This document shows, one piece after another, positions 44,614 through 54,083 of a stretch of 64,000 bases of DNA. A program made the translations under genes and the position numbers. Positions within the stretch are counted from its first letter, which is position 1. Each line of letters starts with the position of its first letter. This DNA is from Dromaius novaehollandiae (Eukaryota; Chordata; Aves; Casuariiformes; Dromaiidae): the NCBI RefSeq assembly GCF_036370855.1, contig NC_088130.1, positions 14,351,543 through 14,415,542 on the forward strand, read 5' to 3'. The notes beneath the pieces are model-generated. The model was not told the origin of the DNA. It ran no database searches and saw only the letters and a program-made list of their open reading frames with translations.

Positions 44614-45155
44614 ATAAAACATTCTTTAACAAGAGCTAATGGATTTAATAATTACAGTTTAAATGTGAATAGAAAGTAATTAAACACAAGTAAAAGGCAG
44701 GTTCAGGGCCCCCCACTTTACAAGGCTGCTGAACAAGCCCTAGCATGTCTGGGTTGGGGAGGAAGTTCAAGAGGGCGGGGGGCACCGAAAGGTTGTGGGG
44801 GGGCATGAAGAAGTTGGAACGTGCCCAAGGACACCACCAAGGGGCCCCCTGCCTAAACCCTGTCATGTGCAAAGAAGAGACCAATGCTGTGAGCTGGACC
44901 AAGAGGCCCCTGCATCTGGCCCCAAACCACCAGGATGACCATGCAATGTTACTGGGGCGGCCTTTGGGCTTCGCACAGTGCTGCAAGGCACAGGCAGCAC
45001 TGTCTGCGAAAACGGAAAGCCCCCAAAAATTGCCACCTTCAGAAGAACATGTGTGCGGGAACAATAAGGAAAAGTCCCAAAGCAATTCCTGAAAAAGACC
45101 ACGTGAACCAGAAAAAGTGGCCAATGGGCCTGTGAATCACAAACTATATTTTGAG

Positions 45156-45283
45156 GTAAGTGTCACAAAGAGAGTGTGGGTGATGGGGGAGCTCCCTTTG
45201 CCCACAGCCGCGGGGGAGCTTACAGCTACTTGTGAGGCCATTATAGGTGCAGGCTAGTGCTATATGTGTTTCCTTATCCTTAG
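45156..45283 (+). other. TIR intron (donor GTAAGT, acceptor TTAG)
   Basis: TTTTGAG|GTAAGTGTCAC is a consensus 5' splice site; a pyrimidine-rich TGTTTCCTTATCCTTAG ends the intron exactly at the inner TIR boundary. Predicted length 128 nt. The right TIR has the same pair at 54083-53973 (111 nt). Confidence 0.55.
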
Positions 45284-45516
45284 GTCGATGACCTTATAGA
45301 AAGTTTCAAAAAGATCCGGCTGATTGACTGAGGATGGAGAAGACAGAAGTGTGCCATGATGTGCTTGCGCTCCTATCTAGGCCTGCAGCAGTCAAAGAAA
45401 GGCGAATGGGCATAGAGGGGACAGCAATGTTTGAGGAAAAAAGGAAAAAGGCTGGAGAAGCCCGACCGGAGACCGACCCCCCTCATACCCTGTTAATAAA
45501 GTTTCTCTGTACATGA
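45284..45516 (+). CDS. ORF c, unrecognised, first gene inside left TIR
   Basis: The frame 45334-45516 encodes 60 residues, charged and Lys/Glu-rich (MFEEKRKKAGEARPETDPPH), closely followed by an AATAAA (45492-45497). It begins just after the predicted splice acceptor. The counterpart in L and at the right end is replaced by gene b, because those are the opposite arm. No function recognised; it may be a chance frame. Confidence 0.3.
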
Positions 45517-45569
45517 GTTAAATTGATTGTCCAGTGTTTCATTTCATACATGTGTGTAGTAGTGACATG

Positions 45570-46035
45570 TCGGTAGACATGTCTATGCCACTGCTTCTGT
45601 TAAAAGACATTTACTATGCTCTTGGGGAAGCTTTGGGGGTACAAATCCCCTTTTTGAAGGGGCTAAAAGGCAAACTGCCGATCTGAACAGAAGCCAAGTG
45701 GCAGCCTGGCCTGCAAACCAGGATGCTCACAGCTTACACAAGGCGGCAAGAAAGCACTTTAAAAGAAACAAGGTGATTGTGGCAGGGGTGGATGCTCAAT
45801 GGCAGGCAGACTTGGTGGATGTGCAACAGTTTTCCAAACACAACAGTGGTGTTAAGTACGTCTTAACGGTGATAGACATCTTATCCAAGCGTGCCTGGGC
45901 CATTGGTCTAAAAGGCAAAACGGGTTCTGAAACAGCCGGGGCTTTTAAAACCATTTTTAGCAGGGGGCACACACCTCAGAAATTATGGGGACCCATCCTT
46001 GTACATGAATTCTTAGAGAGCCCAGGCTGGCAATG
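45570..46035 (+). pseudogene. Polinton integrase, N-terminal and core part
   Basis: A retroviral-type (rve) integrase. An upstream frame starts near 45585 (LLLKDIYYALGEALGV), then the frame from 45698 gives QWQADLVDVQQFSKHNSG (first catalytic Asp) and YVLTVIDILSKRAWAIGLKGK. Then it breaks: the second Asp and the Glu are gone and the sequence jumps into PX near 46035. The missing C-terminus turns up at 48860-49017. An early frameshift near 45690 also disables it. Confidence 0.85.
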
Positions 46036-46397
46036 GTCTCCCTGGTTTTCAAGGCGTTCCTGTGATGTATGGGGCGGGCGTTGGCGGTATATGCCATAGC
46101 CTGTTTGGAAAGATCGTCCCATTTTTGAAAAGGGCTTTGGAAATTGTTAAGCCACATGTTAAAAGCGCGGCTCAAGATATTGCAAAAAATGTGTTTGGAC
46201 TTGTCTCCAAGGCCATCCTGAACAAGTTGGAAACACAGACAAATCAGCAGGGTTTGGGGCTTGTTTATATTCAAAGGAAAAGCCTTAAAAGAAAGAGAGC
46301 CACATCATGCCCCCGGAGGGAAGGCCTGCCCCAGCCCTTTAAAAGAAAAAGGATGGTGGGCGCAGACAGCAATTTGGCCAGGACAAGAAGAAGATAA
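46036..46397 (+). pseudogene. Polinton PX-like minor virion protein
   Basis: FQGVPVMYGAGVGGICHSLF leads into an amphipathic segment (KIVPFLKRALEIVKPHVKSA) and a Gly-poor helical run, then a very basic tail (KRKRATSCP, KRKRMVGAD) ending at 46395-46397. A short glycine-rich start, amphipathic helix and basic tail recall the membrane-active and core proteins of adenovirus-like virions (adintovirus pX/pVI type). Its own start is lost in the integrase fusion. It lies about 100 bases before the capsid ATG. Confidence 0.6.
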
Positions 46398-46718
46398 AGA
46401 ACAAGCCAGGCCAGACAATGCAAAAGAAACAGAAAACCCAGAAAAAGAGGGCCTGTTCTACTGCTATAAAAGGAGATGATACATTTTAAAAGGGATGGCT
46501 TTCCTTCATGGCTGCTCAGAAGAATGTACCAAATCTGAGGTAGATTTGCTTGAAGTGTCCCCGATGCAGAGCAGCATTGGGAAAAGCCTGTTTATTGAGG
46601 TGCCTCCACTTTCTGCTATTGCAGAGTCTGCACCTCTTTTTTCATAGCTGGAAACGGGGAAGATGACATAGATCTGAACAACACTCTGCATTAGGTTATT
46701 TGATAAAAAGCTCATCTG

Positions 46719-46752
46719 CGTGCGCGCGCACACACACACACACACACACACA
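46719..46752. repeat. Alternating GC/AC tract
   Basis: TGCGTGCGCGCGCACACACA and further AC units: pure alternating purine-pyrimidine, the sequence type most prone to Z-DNA. Confidence 0.9.
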
Positions 46753-47899
46753 GGAGCACAGAGGAATAACGTCAGGTGGGGGAACCCGAATAATACCCTG
46801 CCCCAGCTGCTCCTGGGACCATCACAGGAGAGGAACATAAAAGGCTCATCTCCACCCGCAGCAAGAAGCACAGCGGCAAAATGGCCGGTGGGGGGAACCC
46901 CAATAATCCAGTCAGAGAAATGAGCCCCTGCCCCGACTCCTCCCAGGGCTGTCCCAGGAGAGCCATCAGCCCCATGGTCTAGGTGTGAAACCCACCAGCT
47001 GAGTCAACGGGAGCAGCTCTCCAGAGCACCTTACAGACTGAGAGGGGTTACTGTCTTGGTTATGGGACACATTATGGGATGCAATGGAAGAGCATTTCAG
47101 GATTGCAGAAGACTTATTATGTGATGTTTCAGGGATGAATCAAAGGTGGGAAAGGGAGGGATCAAGATGGTTTGAGGAGGAACAAATGTGGGAAAATAGG
47201 GGGATAAAAAGGGCTGGTCACATGTAAACAGGTGGCTGGTCAGTACGCTTGTCTGGCCATGCCCTGCTCCTGATCAGCGCAGTCTGTCCTATCTTATTAA
47301 ATTCCTTTTCTAAACTATTTTCCTGGGTGAGAGACTCTCTATTCTGTGTGCATGTGCTTGTATGGAGGTCTAAGTGCCAGCAATTGGAGTCAGACCATGG
47401 GTCATAGGGTCCCGTGTGTCTGTGGTGCCAGCAACTGGAGAGAGTGAGGATATGTAAGTCAGTGTGTGATTGCTAGCAAACATCAAGCTGGACTAGCTGT
47501 CAATTAGGTTAAGTGGCTTGGGAGCCAGGTACATCTGTGTGTCTCTAGGGGTGAGACCACAGGAGGAGTTGGCAACCGGCGGGACCAGGGGAGTTGTAGC
47601 CAACTGCCAGATACCGTAGGGTCTGGGGGTTGACCAAGACCCACTTGTGTGTGCGTGTCTCTAGGGGTGAGGCACCTGGGAAGAGCAAGGATACAGGACC
47701 AGCTACTGGATGGACTGTGTGTCCAAGGCCAACTACATAGTTGGGGGGGGGAGGGTGAGTGAGGAGGTCTGTACCAGCAACTGGAGTGGGGCTGCAGGCC
47801 TCTAGGGTTCCTATGTCCAGGTGCCAGCAACTAGGGAGACCAGGGGCCAGCTACTGGGTAGACTGAGTGTCTACACCCAGCTACTGGAGGGATCCACAT

Positions 47900-47902
<3 letters not shown>

Positions 47903-47944
<42 letters not shown>
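47903..47944. repeat. (AT)n microsatellite
   Basis: About 20 AT units. At the equivalent place in the other copy (24858-24872) only a short TA tract is present, so the run expanded after divergence. Confidence 0.95.
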
Positions 47945-47946
<2 letters not shown>

Positions 47947-48859
47947 CCCACTAATGGACCTTCATCCTGATCGGACAGAAAGGGGTACAGGATGAGGCCA
48001 TTGGTGCTGTTAGTGTTTGTGCGAGTACTGTGTGTTTCCATCCATGTTGTTCTCTGTGGGCAGCCGTGTATATATGCATAGTACACGTGTTCGTGTGTAT
48101 GCCTACTGGGAATAGTTCAGCCTCGCTACTGGTTGGACCTGGGGGCATGGAGCTGTGGCAGCATTGCCTCTATCGGGCTACCGGATTCACCCTGCCTCTA
48201 ACAATCTGCTGCACCTTTGTCGCAAGACTGCAAAAGCTGATGGGTCCAAACTTGGTGCCGGGGAGGCCACGGGCCTCGTGAATTACCCACTGGCCTGTAT
48301 TTTCAGCCAGCTGGACGTCACACTGGGGGACTGACTGATAAGCCAGAGCAACAATTGCTACCCTCTACCGTGCCTTCATTGAGTTGCTTCTTCAGCCTTG
48401 ACACACTGTCCACGCGCTTCTCCACGGGGCTGTCCTACAAAGACACGGCCGGGCAGCAGGAAGCGGTCACGCTAGATGGCGTCAGTAATCAGGGGTTTAG
48501 GCAGCGCTCAGTTCTGAGGGCCCAGAGTAGGAGGATCAAACCCCTCCACAGCAATCTGTTCTTTCAAGACAAGCTTTTGTTGAATGGCATGGATGTAAAA
48601 ATTAACCTGACAAAAAACAAGGACAGCTTTTGTTTGATGAGCTCCCCAGCAGCAGGGGCCCGTAAATTGGTTCTTACCTATGACTCGCTGTTTGTGAAGA
48701 AAGTGCGGGTGCCACCTGGGGTGTGTTTGGGACACGCTGAGGCTTTACTTATGACTAATGCTAAATACCCGGTGCATCAGGTGAGCGTGAAAATGTTCAG
48801 TATACCAGCTGGCAGTTGTGTCAGCAACCCGGAAAATTTGTTTCTGGGACATTTCGCAA

Positions 48860-49143
48860 GGACATTTACCCTGAATAACTTCAAAAAGTGAATCCCAACA
48901 AGGACAGAAGCTACAAAATTGAGAAGATCATCGCTGCAAAAGGAAAAGGAAGAAACAGCTGGCTGGCCCCAGAAGTTCAACAGTTGGATAGAAGCCTCCC
49001 ACGTCCAGGACATCTAACGCTTGGCAGTGGAGTGGGGGGAAAAAGAAGAATGGCGGATGGGGATTTCTACATCACGGTACCCAGCAATGCCAGTGCCAGA
49101 ATCTTTCCACAAAACACCAACTCGAACTTCACCATACATTGTA
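48860..49143 (+). pseudogene. Integrase C-terminus plus minor capsid N-terminus cassette
   Basis: Inside the capsid gene. First comes the integrase tail: PNKDRSYKIEKI, then in a shifted frame GWPQKFNSWIEASHVQDI and stop (49017). After 33 bases an ATG (49051) opens MADGDFYITVPSNASARIFP and NTNSNFTI, typical of the start of the Polinton single-jelly-roll minor capsid (penton-like) protein, which breaks at 49143. So in the ancestor integrase was followed at once by the minor capsid gene. The capsid frame resumes at 49144. Confidence 0.7.
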
Positions 49144-49320
49144 GCTGGTGAGGCCCAAACACCAGTGAAACCACTGCAGCCTGATTTTGAGAACAGCTGC
49201 TATGTGAGAGAATACATGCAGCTCATTCAGACAATCAGCAGCCATATGAAAGATCATTCCTTGCTTGTTGCCAGGGAAGAGTTGGCCTGTGGCTATACCC
49301 TGTTTCCCTCGACCTCTCTC

Positions 49321-50301
49321 TTGACAACGAGATAGAAATAAATTGGAGGAGACACATGCTCTTTGACTAAATGTGAGGATGGACACCAAACAGTTCTCCT
49401 GGCTTTTTTCAGCAGACCCCTACACCAGAGAAACATTTCTCAGCATGTACCCGAGCAACTGGCTCCCTAGGGCCTGTGTTTCTCCCAGATGAGCGAGCAT
49501 GGTGGTGAATATGCATCCACATAACCAGCCTGGAGAGCACTGGCTAGCAATTTTCCTGGCAGATCAGAACTGCGCAGAGTTTTTTAACTCGTACAGCTAC
49601 CTGCCAAGCAGCGCTCTCTTCCTGAAAGCATCATGTCCTTTTCAAAGCACAACGCCATGGATCTCGCTTTCCAGAGGAAGCAACTGCAGCATCTCCTCTC
49701 CATGGCCTGCAGGTACCACTGCGTCTTTTTCCTACATCACCATAGCAAGGGACTACCTTTTGAACAGCTTTTAAAACTGTATTCTAATGATCTAGTAGAA
49801 AGTGACCAGAAGGTGATGCATTCTGTGAAAAATGAGTATGGAGCTTTCCCCGTGACCAGAGCTACTCAAAATATGTTTCAAGAGGCCCAGACCTGCATCT
49901 CTTGTAATGATCTTCATAAATTACATAAATTATGTAAATAAAACTTACAGCCCAACTGAAGGGCTGTGTGTGTGTGTGTGTGTTCTTTAACCATTCCTCC
50001 CGCCCAACATATTTTTTTTTTTTTGAATGGACACTACAGATGACAAAGGTGAAAGGTTTTTATGATCATTTATTCTCAACAGTAAACTTTACAGGGTGAG
50101 CCACTGCTGGACTTCAGATATCTTTCTCTTTCTAGGTGGCGTGTGCGGTGCTTCTCGGTCCTCCTCAGTCACCGTTAGCTGCTCCAAGAGATCCCGGTTC
50201 TCCGTATTACCCATGGCAGAAGACAGGACATTCACTGCAGCCATGGCTTTCATAAAAACATTCCAGCCTTTAGGTGTTCTCAGGCTAGAAGGGGCATGAG
50301 T
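49321..50301. repeat. Right arm of 981-bp near-identical inverted repeat
   Basis: Reverse complement of 20581-21561. The two arms are 27.8 kb apart. See the left arm for content. Confidence 0.85.
49379..49941 (+). pseudogene. Polinton cysteine protease (adenain-like), copy R
   Basis: Starts at ATG 49379 (MDTKQFSWLFSADPYTRETF). An in-frame TGA lies before ASMVVNMHPHNQ. GEHWLAIFLADQNCAEFFNS carries the putative catalytic His; after a frameshift (within 49633-49774) LLSMACRYHCVFFLHHHSKG carries the putative nucleophile Cys. The stop TAA (49939-49941) lies inside AATAAA (49937-49942). Both lesions match copy L base for base. The last gene of the plus-strand arm. Confidence 0.82.
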
Positions 50302-50620
50302 CTGAAGGACGCCTTGGATGAAATCAAGCAGGCTGGACCCCTTGATGACACCTCCTTTGTATACAAAACTTTCCTGGTTGTCTCACGAATAAATATGTTT
50401 GTGTTGCCCTAGTTTACCTAGGAGCACTTGTGCATTCTTCCTATACCGGGGAGGCGCATGATCTCGAGGGGCTTTTCTGCTTCTGTCTCATTTTTTTCCA
50501 GAAAAGCAAGAGTTATTTTCCCCCTTTCCTGATCGCTCTGCTTCACGCATGGCAAGTACTTTTGAGGAGTGGCTGTATACACCTTTAGCTTAGTAAAAGC
50601 TTATTCAATTGCATCACAGT
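50089..50620 (-). pseudogene. Polinton gene X, copy R
   Basis: Minus strand, convergent with the protease. The C-terminal half (50301-50089) is in the near-identical repeat. Upstream it keeps a block missing from copy L (KVLYTKEV, LLDFIQGVLQTHAPSSLR when read across frames), and KQSDQERGKITLAFLEKNET, then breaks near 50620. So copy L lost about 35 codons in the middle. Frame broken. Product unrecognised. Confidence 0.55.
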
Positions 50621-51074
50621 CAAAGCAGAAGGCAGTCAGGTTTTAGCTAAGAACTCTGTAAGCTCTTTGTTTTGTTTTGTCATGGTGGTTGTAATGAGAA
50701 CACCTTTGGAAGATCTGGCGAGGAGTCAATGACTGGCAGAGTACATGATCGCAGCCCCACAGCGTGCTCTCTACACACTGACCAAATTCCCGTCAGGGCC
50801 AGACATGCATATTCCGTTTTGTCAACAATGTCTAGCTGCTTCCAGGACAGTAGCTACCCAAGGTTAGCACAGCTGAGATAAGGAAATAGTTCTAGTAGAT
50901 AGAAGAGGCCCTTGGGTTACACAATGAGTCCTGCCTGGGCATCCAACCTGTGCATCCAGCAGCCTCCTATCGGCGACTCCTCTGCACGGTTGCCGGGGCT
51001 CCCTGTGCAGTTCAGAGTGTAAGTAAGTCCTTTATTAAATATATCCTGTTTAACCCCTTATGAACCTTGAGTGT
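50621..51074. other. Unassigned insert where the ATPase should be
   Basis: About 450 bp between X and PolB. By comparison with L the ATPase gene belongs here, but no ATPase motif is seen. The TTTATTAAATATATCCTG near 51035 and a run beginning TGTCATGGTGG (50680) could belong to a solo LTR, but no second copy confirms it. Confidence 0.35.
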
Positions 51075-53130
51075 CTACGCCAGTATCCGACCCTCCCTTT
51101 CCTGCCTTGCGGTCACAGTGGTCAATTCGTGCTCCCACGTAGTTCTGACGTTAAAGCCCACTCTCATCAGGTGGTCCATTTTTTGTTGTGTTGTGTCATA
51201 CAAATATCCAAAGGTGGCCCCCGCCAGAGGGGTCCAGCCATTTTTGTGGTAGCATTTGATACAGCCATGGAAAATGCACCAATTAAATTTGAAAGCCATC
51301 AGCACCCCATCAATGACTGCATAGCCATGAAAAAAGTAGGGTCCCACTCAATATTCACCATCTTGTAACGTGTGACAGATTTGAATATTTTCCTTTTCAG
51401 CCACGTACATAAGCCATGGAATAGAGGGGGTTGAATATCTGTTTTTCCTCCAGTGATAGTCATCTGGAGGGAGGAGTGCTACCGTGTTAGGTTTAAGGAA
51501 CATAAACCAGTACGTGGACGTGCAAGTAGAGGCCAGCATAGTATACTGGAAGGAGTATATACAACGATAAGCCTTCACCTGTTCATCGCCCTCTTGCTCA
51601 TAGAATGTGCGACGAGTGATCACCATAATCTCATTCCTGTATGATCTGCAGGCCTCCCTCAAAATTTTTACATCTTGCTGGCAATAGTAACTCAGTTCTT
51701 TCTTCAGGTCAAAAATCTCCTGCTTAGCTGTGTGCCATGCCAAGAATTGCTTTTTCTCCTCAAGCATCTTGCTGTCCACCCCATAATATTCCTGCTGTGG
51801 AAGAGGGCCTACATAACTTTGAATTTCAACAGCGTTGAAAAAATGGGGGAAATAACCTTTGCAGCCCTCAATACCCAAAGCTTGAGGAAGGCTGCTTAGT
51901 TTCATGGGTAAAAACTTGAAAGAGTCTATGAAACATACACTCAGGCTGGGGACTTCTATGCACATGAGTTTACCACCTTGAGTGATTAATTGCATGTCCA
52001 TTTTTTCCTTCGGAAGCTGGCTAACGGTGAAGTAACCATCATAGCCTTTGGCTATACATGCTATGAGGCTGTAGCCCCCAAACTTCGTGTCCATAAACAA
52101 CCAAATAAGGTCCATGAGGCACATGTCCCCTTTAAATTCCCATTCTCCTTCAGTTTTCCCTTTCTACCCCTTCTTCTTCATTCCAAGGGGCATCCAGTGG
52201 TAACTCCATGGCAAAAATGTAGTTCAGGACATGTGTCCCAGTTTCCTGCATACATTTCATGTCATAGATAATATAGCCCTGCCCTGCTTCTGGATTTTTG
52301 AGCATGGGCATGAAGTACTGGTGCTGGTTTACGTTACAGATCTGCTCATAGCACATTCCACACTTCCAGCCTTTTTTGTGATGCTTTTCCACATAGGCCT
52401 TGCACTTCTCACAGAAAATCATAGCCAGCAATAATATTTACAACTATGGATGTGATTATACAATGTATGACAAAGCTCACAAAAGTTTCTGGCCACCCCC
52501 CACATACCTTCCAGACATCCTTAACACTATAATAATGGTCATGTTGTAAAAGGAGGAAACAGGTCTGGGGATAACTGAGACTGTCGTTTGGCTTTGGCCT
52601 ACAACCTTTTTTTTCTCCTGAGATGGGAGGATGACATATATTAATCTGTAGCAGATCTTCAAAAAAGGAGCTCTCACTCAGCGTGACCTTCCTGTGCACA
52701 GACCACCCTAGTTTGTCATGTAGCACTTTTGCTCCACTTTTAACAGTTCTGCATCTATCAGATCCCTCACTGCTGTAGGTGATATGAGATTCCCAGCAAA
52801 ATAGAGATTATTGTTGCTGCTATTTAGATCAATTAAATAGCGCTGCTTTTCATCTATAATTCTAGAATTGGGGATAGACTGTACATTTCTGTGCACCTCA
52901 CACTCCCAATGGCTTTTACAGGAGTGATAGCCAGGTGGCAAGTGTGATCAAAACACAACTCCCTTTTACTTTGTAGGAGAGTACTGATCCAGTCTACAAA
53001 TTTCTCTGTGTTCATATTGCTTAAATTAATAGTGGGAGAATATAAAGAGTCATTGTGCATGCTGACAGCTTCAAGATGGAGCTGAGCATAATCAGCCAGT
53101 TCAAACAGCTGGCGTAAATGGTCAAAATTT
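51075..53130 (-). pseudogene. Polinton protein-primed DNA polymerase B (N-terminal and exonuclease part)
   Basis: PolB would copy the element by protein priming. The order from 53130 leftward is: N-terminal segment (NLSNMNTEKFVDWISTLL), a Cys-rich stretch (FCEKCKAYVEKHHKKGWKCG) and Exo I-like YIIYDMKCMQETGTHVLN. Exo II-like KGYDGYFTVSQL, then Exo III YYCQQDVKILREACRSY (about 51660-51700) follow. A later block is CIKCYHKNGWTPLAGATFGY. Stops and shifts occur at least at 52726, 52431, 52124 and 51348. The polymerase palm (B-family motifs A-C) is absent, cut at about 51075. Exo I reads DMKC, where an acidic Glu would be expected. Confidence 0.85.
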
Positions 53131-53234
53131 TCTCTACACCCTGTACAAATGTTTCATAAGCTTCATGTAGTGATACCTGGTCTTTATTTTTATTTTTTAT
53201 TTGTATTTATTTTATTATATAATTGACAAATCTG
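53131..53234. other. AT-rich spacer between PolB and gene b
   Basis: T/A-rich stretch with TTTATTTTATTATATAA. No feature recognised. Confidence 0.4.
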
Positions 53235-53972
53235 TATTCTTCTACATATCGCCCAGCTCTGAACCTCTGGATCATCCATTCCCACTGCCGCACATGCTCC
53301 ACTGACGTCATGGGTCAGTCTGCTGCCCTCTCCACCTCCCCTGCTAAATTTGAGGGTGGGGGTAAATCTGGGGTTTCAAATGATCCCTGGCAGCTTGTAA
53401 GTGCTGTCAGTGGCTCCTCCTGGGAGACATCCTCATTGCGAACTTGTGGGGAGCACAGCCTCTTGCTCTGCAGGGGAGCTGCAGTAACTGGGAGGACCCT
53501 TCCAGGGGATCATCTACTGCTCTAGTAGGAGACGTTCACTGTCCCATCAGGTTCAGAAAAGCAGTTTGCTTTTAAAGACCCTTGTGGTCCCCTTAACCCC
53601 TTGCCAAGATGCTTATAGTGACGCAAAATTTGTTTAGCTTTCCTAATTAGCAGTCTTTGTTGTAAGTGTTTTCTGTTACACGACCCTGAGAGACAAGGCC
53701 CCAAAATTATCAGCACCACCAGCCTTTCTATGCCTGCCTTCTTACCTGCCACTCCTCTGTACCTGATAATAATCACGGTCTTTCAGCTCTGCAACACCCC
53801 CATTGCTCTTACTGCTCCCCTTGCTCTTTCTGCAGTAGCCATGGTCTCTAAGAGCACTGATCTGCAGGCTGCATCCCAAAGCCTGGGTCTTGCTGCTTTC
53901 TCAGTAAACATGGTCTAACAGGACATTCTTTATTTCATGCTCCATCTTCTGCCTCTTATTTGCATCATTGCC
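53235..53972 (-). pseudogene. Polinton gene b, copy R (unrecognised product)
   Basis: Inside the right TIR, minus strand. From the acceptor at 53973 a frame runs GNDANKRQKMEHEIKN to a stop. A later frame (53776-53525) contains LLIRKAKQILRHYKHLGKGL and LKANCFSEPDGTVN, and further on, across a stop, NEDVSQEEPLTALTS and EHVRQWEWMIQRFRAGRYVE. The last stretch runs into the PolB N-terminal region, so b may be the 5' part of PolB (a terminal-protein-like region) rather than a separate gene. Matches 14350-14940. Confidence 0.45.
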
Positions 53973-54083
53973 CTAAGGTTAAAGAAACACATATAGCACA
54001 ACCCTGCACCCCCATAATGCTCCCCCACAGCCATGGGCAAAGGGAGCTCCCACCACCACCCACCCTCTCTGTGTGACACTTAC
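53973..54083 (-). other. TIR intron, right end
   Basis: Minus strand TTTCGAG|GTAAGTGTCAC to TTTCTTTAACCTTAG, 111 nt. Same donor and acceptor positions as in the left TIR. A frame without ATG is open across the junction in both arms. Confidence 0.55.

Larger units (their letters stand above)
44568..45283 (+). repeat. Left TIR of Polinton R (inner part)
   Basis: Starts in the AT tract shared with L and ends at the splice-site-like TTATCCTTAG (45274-45283), beyond which it no longer matches the other two TIRs. It is homologous to 13600-14349 and, inverted, to 53973-54490. The outer half was displaced by the ERV-A(-) LTR. Confidence 0.8.
46690..48204 (+). mobile_element. Composite LTR-type insertion in the capsid gene
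   Basis: Flanked by TCTGC on both sides (46685-46689 and 48205-48209), a candidate 5-bp target duplication. It holds a GC/AC-alternating tract (46719-46752), two copies of GGGGGAACCC-AATAAT sequence (46778-46795, 46891-46908) and a TATA-like GGGATAAAAAGGGC (47208-47221). Spaced CCAGCAACTGG-like motifs (47379-47895) and an (AT)n run follow. The last ~430 bp match 24640-25015 inverted. It does not start with TG, so it may be two nested elements. Confidence 0.6.
46495..49370 (+). pseudogene. Polinton major capsid protein, copy R (split)
   Basis: Starts at ATG 46495 (MAFLHGCSEECTKSEVDLLE, LFIEVPPLSAIAESAPL). It is cut at 46689 by an insertion and resumes at 48205 through KDTAGQQEAVTLDGVSN, LFFQDKLLLNGMDVKINL and KDSFCLMSS to SIPAGS. 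It is cut again at about 48860 by an integrase/minor-capsid cassette, resumes at 49144 (PVKPLQPDFENSCYV), then loses a block near 49310. The last codons INWRRHMLFD end at TAA 49368-49370, 8 bases before the protease ATG. This copy preserves the true N-terminus. Confidence 0.85.

Noticed and set aside
50096..50299. 67-codon frame starting MSHCWTS, and its twin at 20583-20786
   Set aside because: Antisense of the X gene C-terminus; identical only because the 981-bp repeat is identical.
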